64,000 bases of DNA from Phanerochaete sordida (Eukaryota > Basidiomycota > Agaricomycetes > Polyporales > Phanerochaetaceae). A model generated the notes under the pieces. That model was given only the letters and a program-made list of their open reading frames with translations. It ran no database searches and had not been told where the DNA came from. The translations under genes were made by a program, and so were the position numbers. Of this stretch, positions 56,949-64,000 are shown one piece after another. The number at the start of each line of letters is the position of its first letter. The stretch's first letter is position 1. Location of the stretch: the NCBI GenBank assembly GCA_019973155.2, contig BPQB01000044.1, positions 1-64,000 of the forward strand, given 5' to 3'.

Positions 56949-59019
56949 CTAGATCTCATCGAACGCCCCATCCTTCACCCAGTCCTTCCACTGGACCTCG
57001 TCGACGATGTGCGCAGGCGGAGTCTCGAGCGAGCCGTCGTCGTCAGAAAGGTCCACGTCTGCGTCGTCGGCCACGAGCTCGCCGGGCATGTCCTCGTCGC
57101 TGTCGTCGTCTTGCGGCGCGGTGCAGCTCCAGGCAGCCTCCTCGGCTTGGGCTTCCTCGAGCGTGCGCCGACGGACGCGACTGAGCACTGTGTCCAGGGT
57201 AGCGAAGTTCGCGTCGTCCTCGGCGAACTTGCGATGACGCTTAGAATAAATATGCTAGGGCAGTAACCGTCAGCTTTGATGATACGCGACTAGGGTGCGG
57301 TTTGATACTCACATTCTTAAAATCATCGAACTTCACTCTGCAGCATTCGCAGTAACCAGGCTTCGAGCCTTCATCACGCTTGCTCAAGCGCATGGTCGTC
57401 GTGCTCTTGCTCTTGCGAAGCATGCGCTGAGGCCGTTCGGGGATGGTCAGTGGCGGTCCCATTACGCTCTCCTTCTCAGGTCGTTTCCCGGCGTTAGGCA
57501 GACGTCGAGACGTGACGACCTGGTTTTCAATCTTCTCCCGCAAGCCCGGAGGAAGCGCCATGGTCCGGGAATGCAAGCCAGCAGTGGAGGTCGTACCGGT
57601 TGCGGAGGTGATGCTGACGCTGTTGCCCGAAGCAGCGACGTAGGCACCAGAGGCGAGGTAGCCCGACGCAGCCGTAGACCCCGCAGCCTCGCCCTCGTAT
57701 CCGGCATCGAGGTCGACGTATTCTTCTTCCGCTTCGTCCATCTGGCGCCTGAGACTCTGCATCGACACGGCGCGTCTGAGATCACGATGGCGCTGGGCCT
57801 GGAACTGAGCTTGCAGTTTCGCACGTCGCCGTCGTTCCTGCTCGCGAACCTCCGCCTTCCGACGCGCAAGCTCTTCCTCGCGTTCCTGATCCGCCGCGTC
57901 CGCCTTCTTGCGTCGCCGCTCCTCGCGCTCGTTGTACTCGATGAAGGGACCTCGCGCTAGAGGGTGGCAGTGAAGCACGGGCCACGAGCCAAGTTCCTTT
58001 CCATCGCGAGTCTTCTGCACCGGGTACTCAAGAGCCGCGATGGTTGCCAGCTCCTGCCGCATATCTTCGATGAGCACAAAACAGCTGCCTTTCGAGAAAT
58101 AAACATAATCGTGACGTCGTTGCGTCGGATCTCGCTCCGTTGTTCCGTGCAGTCGCTCAGATTCCAGGAGTCGGCTTAGATGCTTGGTGGACGTGGAGGC
58201 GTGCTGGCTAGCCGTCGACACTGGCGTGACAGCCACGTTGCTCGGGGGTGCTTGGCAGCGGTCCAACACGCTCTGTAGCTTCTCTACGTCCCAAACTTTG
58301 ATGCTGAAGTTCTGAGCCTTCTTAACCAGATCAGGAGTAGGCGACTCGACGGGAGGAGCTCTGTACAGCAGGTTAACCATGTAGACACGTCAAAACGATG
58401 TGCAAGTGAAACCAACCGTGATTTGAGCCTGATTGGGCTTCCAAGAGTACCGTTCTCTCGCGCACCGCGAGATCGCGAGTTCTCTTTGTTCCCGGGGACT
58501 TCCTCCGCACCAGACGTAATAAGGTGAGTGATCTCTTTGGAGAAGAAGTCCTCGATTTTCTACGACTTGGTGAGTAGACGCGAGGGAAAGATGCCAAAGT
58601 TTACGTACAGCACCCAACTGAGTGACGCGTCTCTCGAGCTTGCTCCTCAGAGCGGCTAGCTCAGGCTGGTGAGCATCGAGATCGAAGTAGAACGTCCAGC
58701 CAGGGAAGGCACGCGTGTACTTGTCCCGAAACTCGGATTCCCGTAGAGCACGCTGTCTATCGCGTTCCTCCTTCGTTTCGGGCCTTGCATCCTTGCCGTC
58801 GCGCCGTTTCTGCTCTTGCGGTGTAGCTCGAACAGAGTCTGGTGCGGCCCTGACCCGTTTGATACTCTGCCCGTGGCCCTCGGTGGGCTCGGGAGAGTGG
58901 GCTCGTTTGGTCGAGGAGCTCTGCCTCCGACTCGTCGTGTGCCACGGGGTGACCGTCGCGGAGACATGGTTCGCGAGAGGCTTCGCGGAAGCCAGAGGGT
59001 TTCGGGCCAACGTAGTCAT
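56949..59019 (-). CDS. DBF4: DBF4/Dfp1-type regulatory subunit of Cdc7 kinase
   Basis: Four exons (59019-58609, 58559-58451, 58358-57313, 57254-56949) give 623 residues. The N-terminal region has an atypical BRCT-like motif N with TFYFDLDAHQPEL and KIEDFFSKEITHLITS. Motif M-like sequence KGSCFVLIEDMRQELATIAA, with PVLHCHPLARGPFIEYN, binds and activates Cdc7. The C-terminal DBF4 zinc finger GYCECCRVKFDDFKN-HIYSKRHRKF is split by the last intron, just before the first His. A long charged helix (about residues 280-345) lies between. With Cdc7 it phosphorylates MCM helicase at S-phase origins. It is divergent from the gamma-tubulin complex gene. The second intron model (acceptor 58359) was chosen because it alone keeps the frame. 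Confidence 0.9.
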
Positions 59020-59458
59020 CGAGTGGATGAGCGAGGACGACGTCAGGCGCGTCGGAAATACGAGGTGGATAAACAAGAAATGGCCACAAGACGTCGCTGG
59101 AGACGACGAGAAGAGTCCGATGCTCGTCGAGTCCGACGACGACAGGGCCCGTTGGAGTTGGTGTGCACGTTGGGAGCGTGACGGCGTCATCCGAAAGTCA
59201 CCGTAGATCACTCTGAGTGACCGTGACCGTTCAACGTGACAGAGACACGCAGATCAAGTACTCAGTGTGGCTAGCACACGCACGCAGCACGCTCCCTTGT
59301 ATTTGCAGAGAATATTTAGACCTTACACGTCTCATATGGCTTCCTCCCGACGTCCTCATAAAAGCTTCCGCTGGGCTCGTATTCGTGACTAGTCACGTGA
59401 CCGTGTCAACAGCGAACGGCATAGACGCCGGTCTCTTGTCCCTCGACAGTCACCGCGA
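59020..59458. promoter_or_regulatory. Divergent promoter of DBF4 and the gamma-tubulin complex gene
   Basis: 439 bp with no gene. Neither an MCB element (ACGCGT) nor a clear TATA box is present, although DBF4 in yeast is cell-cycle regulated. A motif CTAGTCACGTGACC near 59390 contains the E-box CACGTG. Confidence 0.45.
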
Positions 59459-62400
59459 ATGGATGACCTAGAGCCCTTTGAATCCCTCGGTCTTTCGATA
59501 TCTGCTCTACCAGAAATTAACTTGGGCTTCAGGATACCAAGACTTATCGAAAAGCCCCAAAATCCCATTGTTGAATCCCTACAGTTATGGCACCGAACAG
59601 CCAATAAACCTCTTCCTCAAACGGGAGACAAGCCACCAGTGCCAAATTCTCCCGCAGGAGAGGGTATTGTTCTGCCGGCATTATCTTTAGAGCTGAAAGA
59701 GCAGGATCTATGGCGAGGTCTTCTCAGTCACAAACTTGCACTCACAGTATGCACACTCGCGCTTGCCTTGGTCACTTGGTGCTGAAGCTGACCGGAAACT
59801 GTCGCGTAGAATGCAGCACTGTCATGGGACACCATGCGAGACAGCAATGTGCCATTGGCCAGTCCGTTCTTGTCTGAGCGACCGAGTCACACTCTGGCAG
59901 CTGCTCGTCAAATGTAAGTCCTTGGTGTGTGTCGCTTGAAGGGCTATCCTTGTTAACCAATCTGCAGCGTCCTACCGACGTTCGAGGACCAGCATGACCG
60001 CGTCTTCAAGGTCGCTCCACGCGATTTGCTGGAGTATCTCTGCATCTCTTTGACCGGCATGTCTTCCCCACTACACGTGTGGAACACGAGCACCGAGTCT
60101 TTCTCCCTGCGAGGCGTGGACGACACAGAGAGTGGAAGGGTCCTTATCTCATCTTTGGACGAGATCACGAGTGCGAGGTGCGTCGTACTCTCTTTCTAAT
60201 GATCTTGCACCTCCCACACTCACTCTACTACGCACCGTTAGTCTCATCAAGCGATTTCTCACAATTGGTACTTTGATGCGCCGTTTGGATATCTTGACGT
60301 CTAGGCTCCGAAATAAGTGAGTTGGAGGTACTATCTTCTACACTTACGTGCTCATAAGTTGAACAGCGTTGGCAAGGCTCATCAGCATCTGCATGCTTTC
60401 GGACATTCTCTATCTTCAGTACTGGCCTATTTCCGGGCCACTGCTGCACAGCTATCTTCGTCGATACCTACAGGAGAGCCGGACATACACACTCTGACCG
60501 CCCTCTGGACCGCCTGTGGAGACGTAGAAGAACAGCTGCAAGACTTAGCCATGCTATGCCGAAGAGTGAGTACGATGTCAGTACATCTTGCATGTCTCGC
60601 TAACTCGACCATAGAGCGAAGATACGAAACCTGACCTGTATACCGACCTGCCCTTAGTTCCTGCGGAGCTCCTTTCAGTTATCTACGAGCACCTCGAGCG
60701 ACACATAGAGAACAGCTCCTTGTCTACGACCACGGCCATTCACGCTTATATGCTGACTACAGTGTCGGCCGACTACTTCGAGCGTATCTGCTACGCAGTC
60801 GGCTATTACTCGCGGGGCACGCTCGCAAACCAATCCGGTCGGGCCGAGAAAGTTGGTACGGGCCTCTTCGATGATGAGGAAGAAGACGAGTTCGTGGAAG
60901 GCACCGCGGATGAAAGCTTCTCGCGCGACGAGCAATTCCCTCGCTTCTTCAGTGCGGACTTCTCCCAGTCTGTGTTGCGAGCACGCCGCTCTCTGAAGTT
61001 GCTGCAAGCTGCCCGTCCGGACCATCTGATCTTGAATGGCTCGTGGACGCGTCGCAAGCTGCGGTGGTTTTGGTCAAACGATGAGGTGGAGGCAGCCTGG
61101 CTCGACATCGAGGGTGATCATCCTAGCACCTCTCCACATTCTAAAAGGTCAAACGACGACACCTCGAGCGCCGCACTGGGAACACACTACAAGGCAGGAA
61201 TCCAAGCTTTCGCACTATTCGATCTTGAGCCTGGGACCCATCTTGGCTCACAAGCCGAGGCTTCCCTCTCCTCCACTAAGGACCCCTTCCAGCCTTTCCT
61301 CGACCATTTTCCCGAACAGCTGCCCTCCCTGACCCCGACACTACCAATGCTTCGCGACCTTGTTCTTCAGCCGCTGTCATCGCACATCAGCGCAGTATCT
61401 TCAGAACTGCAGGCCGTCTTTCTTTCACCAGACGCTGGCTACCTCGACTTCCGACGACATCTCACCTTGCTGCGTTCATACCTTCTACTCACATCTCCCT
61501 CCTTCAAGAGCCGGCTCCGGGCAGCGCTCTTCACCGACTCTCCGGAGGCAGATATCGAGGGTATGGGTGCGCGAAGCATGGCGGTTCGTGCACGGGTCTT
61601 GCGCTCGTCGAAGAAGCACGGCGTCGAGCCGTCCTCCGACACGTGGGTGATTGGCCTCGCTCCGGCTCTGACGGAGGGCAACAGTTGGCCACCCGGCGGC
61701 TCAGACCTCAGCTTCTACCTGCGAAGGGTGATTATCGACGCCTTGAAAGCTGATTATATGCCTCCGGATAAGCACGACGAGGAGGACAGAGAGAAAGACT
61801 CATTGCTTGAGGAGGCGGAGTGGAGGCTGGGATTTGCCATTCGAGACCTGCCTGTGGCTTCTCGCGCTCGATGGTTGAACCCGAGGAGCATGGAGTAAGC
61901 ACCGTATTGATTATACTTGCAAGCTGCGCTTACGACGGAAACGCACCAGGGCACTCGATTTCCTATACATGAATTATCATCCGCCACACGCTCTAGACGT
62001 ACTTATACCACCCGACGTGCTCTCAAAGTACCATCGCATCTTCGCGTTCAACCTTCGTCTTATGCGCGGTCAGTCCCTTCGTATTATTTGTTTTCCACGG
62101 GTAGGGCTGACGCTCTATATTTTAGTGGAGAGCATTGTCAAAGCTCTCTTCCGCATGACACTCCGACGGGACACGAAGCAGCCCACCTTCGAGACCTTGG
62201 CGTCCTCACGGCGACTGTTCCTCTACTTCCGCTTCATTGCACATACATTCGTCAACGCGCTTTCGTCATACGTATACGACACCGCGATCGGCGGTGCGTT
62301 CCACGACTTCCTTACCTCCCTTTCCCCTTCCTCTGCCGACGAGCCACACCCACACCCTGCGTCGCACGAAACAAAGCCCCAAACGACCTCGGACGTATTC

Positions 62401-62860
62401 GCGCTCGCGGAGCGCCACTCGATGCTGCTCGATGACATCCTCACCGCGTGTTTGCTGCGCGGCAACCAGAAGAGCGTGGGCGACGTCCTGCGCAGCGCTC
62501 TCGAAGTCATTCTCAAGTTCGGGCTGCTCATGGCAGACCTGCACAACGGTAAGGTCCAGGAGTACGAGGCGGCGGAGCCGCTCGTGGAGCTCTTCGGTAC
62601 ATTCAGGCGGAGGATGTTCGCCCTGGTGAGTGCGCTGTTCTAGTGCTGCGGACGCGAATGTTGACGAAATCCGAACGCAGCGGAGAGGATTGAAGGCAAT
62701 GGTCGACAAGACGGCTGCGCTTGGGACCGCGGCGAGCGCAGAGGACGCATATTTTCGCGTCATCTCTGGTTCTTTGCCTCAAGTCGCGGCGAGACTCCAT
62801 GATCTACTCACCCGTATCGAAGTACCCGAGACCTGGCAGGACTTACCGCCATCATTCTAA
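59459..62860 (+). CDS. Gamma-tubulin complex component, GCP5/GCP6-like (Spc97/Spc98 family)
   Basis: Nine exons (59459-59746, 59810-59913, 59968-60177, 60242-60316, 60367-60565, 60615-61894, 61950-62068, 62126-62625, 62681-62860) give 984 residues. The N-terminal part has ALSWDTMRDSNVPLASPFLS, a pattern I link to GCP5/6. The GRIP1 region contains LIKRFLTIGTLMRRLDIL and FGHSLSSVLAYFRATAAQL. The C-terminal gamma-tubulin-binding GRIP2 domain has LDVLIPPDVLSKYHRIF, then FNLRLMRVESIVKAL and ILKFGLLMADL. An acidic linker (FDDEEEDEF) and a long insert separate them. It should act at the spindle pole body in microtubule nucleation. GCP4 cannot be fully excluded; length favours GCP5/6. Confidence 0.85.
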
Positions 62861-63273
62861 CATTACAGGAAGTAAGAGCAGGTATACCATAGAATAGCTT
62901 AATACCGGTACAAATCTTGTAATTACACGCGTGGGGTAGAATCACAGTTCATTCCGCGAGTTCGGGTGTTACAAAACAACAAAAGCAATTACACGATGAT
63001 ATGGAGGACGATGGATATGAAGCGACGAGATAGCAGTGTACAATTGAGGCAGGGTTCATTGGGGTGTATGATGTTGTTGGAGACCGAATGAAGATGAGGC
63101 GAGATTGAAGCGATGAAGTAGATGCTAGTGACGATGGGACGCATAGGACAGACGAAGAAAGATGCACAAAAAATAACGGGATCGTGAACTCCAGAACGAC
63201 ACATGTGGGAATGCTTGAGAGGCTTCCAGTCGGTAAAGAGGATGCAGGTTTTGGGTAGTGGAATGGTAGACGG
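62861..63273. other. Convergent 3' region between the gamma-tubulin complex gene and CDC6
   Basis: 413 bp between two stop codons. Frames in the minus strand here are shadows without domain. A/T-rich patches near 62890-62930 would carry the polyadenylation signal of the plus-strand gene. Confidence 0.45.
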
Positions 63274-64000
63274 CTAAAGGGTATCCTGGTGACCGTCAGA
63301 CGAAGTCTTCGCCTTCGCATTGGTCTCGCGGACAATTTGGACGCGCTCCTTCTCGAAGACAACGCGGATTTCCTCCTCCATTGGATCATCGGCCGCAGGC
63401 GCTAGCGCATCGTTCTGGCCATCCACGATGCCGAGGCCACGAGTGACTTCATCCGTCCTGATACCCGGGATGAACTTGACTTCCTGCGCGCTGATCGCGG
63501 ACGAGCCCTTGGCACCTCCGAAGGAGATCGAGCGTGCAAGACTACGCTTGCCAGACTTGGTGGGAGTGGATGGAATGCTCGCCGCGCCAGATAGTTGGAG
63601 AAGGCCGACAGTCTCAAGAAGACCAAGGAGATCGCCAAACTCACTTCGCGAGACAGCGGTTAAAAGGCCTTCGTCCGAGCGCGATAGGATAGTCTTGTAG
63701 TAGCCAAACAGCTGGCCCGCATCCAGCGCCGCGCCCGAGGACACGTCGGCCAGACTTGAGGAGCGTTTGGTCGGCGTACGAGGGAATAGCGAAGGCGACG
63801 ATGCAGTTGAGCCACCAAGGGCCAGATTGGCATCCACTCGACGGCGCGCTAAAACCATGGCAAGTAAAACCAGGCGGGCTTGGAGGCCGAGCTCTCGGAC
63901 TTTGACAACGGTCTCGCTGTCAGACGCCTTCTTGGGGATAGCATTCATGGCTTTGGATGTGGAGGACGCGGGGCTGTAAGCCTTCAGGGCCGAGAGGACA
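63274..64000 (-). CDS. CDC6: CDC6 replication initiation ATPase, C-terminal part (cut by window edge)
   Basis: The minus-strand frame is open from the right edge to TAG 63274 and gives about 240 residues. It matches the C-terminal winged-helix region of Cdc6/Orc1-type proteins: KVRELGLQARLVLLAMVLAR, LFGYYKTILSRSDEGLLTAV, SRSEFGDLLGLLETVGLLQL and VTRGLGIVDG, then an acidic stretch EEEIRVVFEKERVQIVRE. The AAA+ ATPase half with Walker motifs would lie beyond 64000. Cdc6 loads the MCM helicase at origins in G1. Ser/Thr-Pro motifs (SIPSTPTKS, FPRTPTKRS) could be CDK sites. No intron is seen in this part. Confidence 0.88.
   Translation of the reverse strand, partial: VLSALKAYSPASSTSKAMNAIPKKASDSETVVKVRELGLQARLVLLAMVLARRRVDANLALGGSTASSPSLFPRTPTKRSSSLADVSSGAALDAGQLFGYYKTILSRSDEGLLTAVSRSEFGDLLGLLETVGLLQLSGAASIPSTPTKSGKRSLARSISFGGAKGSSAISAQEVKFIPGIRTDEVTRGLGIVDGQNDALAPAADDPMEEEIRVVFEKERVQIVRETNAKAKTSSDGHQDTL

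Noticed and set aside
59020..59458. MCB or SCB cell-cycle elements in the DBF4 promoter
   Set aside because: No ACGCGT or CACGAAA was found in this interval; only a single CACGTG is present.

Overview
This 64 kb window looks like nuclear chromosome of a filamentous basidiomycete, most likely Agaricomycetes; the order within it cannot be fixed from sequence alone. The evidence is the dense packing of intron-rich genes (introns about 45-60 bp, one GC-AG intron), divergent promoters of 140-440 bp, chromodomain Gypsy and hAT-type transposons, and two degenerate protein families that I recognise from mushroom genomes.

Region 1 (1 to about 25.3 kb) is a nest of mobile elements with almost no host genes. 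A decayed DDE transposase (115-675) is followed by a full-length Ty3/Gypsy chromovirus (748-13760, 5-bp target duplication AAGAG). The chromovirus carries two insertions of one non-autonomous 2182-bp inverted-terminal element, in opposite orientation, on each side of its protease segment. A solo LTR of a different family sits inside its 3' LTR. It also has a third long ORF between pol and the 3' LTR. Next come two divergently arranged, decayed genes of Agaricomycete repeat families (13.8-19.3 kb), one split by an LTR-like sequence. After these lie a head-to-head pair of LTR/leader fragments (20.0-20.9 kb), a 2158-bp non-autonomous hAT element (20929-23086, 8-bp target duplication) and a young 1671-bp mini-LTR element (23585-25255).

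Region 2 (25.9-64 kb) is ordinary gene-dense housekeeping chromosome. In order it holds HAP2 (CCAAT-binding factor), an unknown nuclear-type protein, RPS18, alanyl-tRNA synthetase (probably dual targeted), a THO1/SARNP-like SAP protein, a PP2C phosphatase, REI1, a RAX2-type cell-polarity membrane protein with a C-terminal SH3 domain, tRNA-Gly(GCC), a small mitochondrial inner-membrane protein (possibly complex I), an unknown coiled protein, an RPEL-repeat protein, a DUF1279 mitochondrial protein, SPE2 (AdoMet decarboxylase), a second PP2C, a transcription factor with two tandem Zn2Cys6 clusters, a tandem pair of small secreted proteins, DBF4, a gamma-tubulin complex component (GCP5/6-like) and the C-terminal part of CDC6 at the right edge.

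The genes do not form one pathway. DBF4, the gamma-tubulin complex component and CDC6 are all cell-cycle genes and lie side by side, but nothing in the sequence shows co-regulation. The strongest candidates for unusual biology are the paired, target-identical inverted elements in the chromovirus, its accessory third ORF, the tandem zinc-cluster exon duplication and the RAX2-SH3 architecture. Exon boundaries were read by eye from GT/AG sites and frame continuity; every multi-exon model given with a length sums to whole codons.
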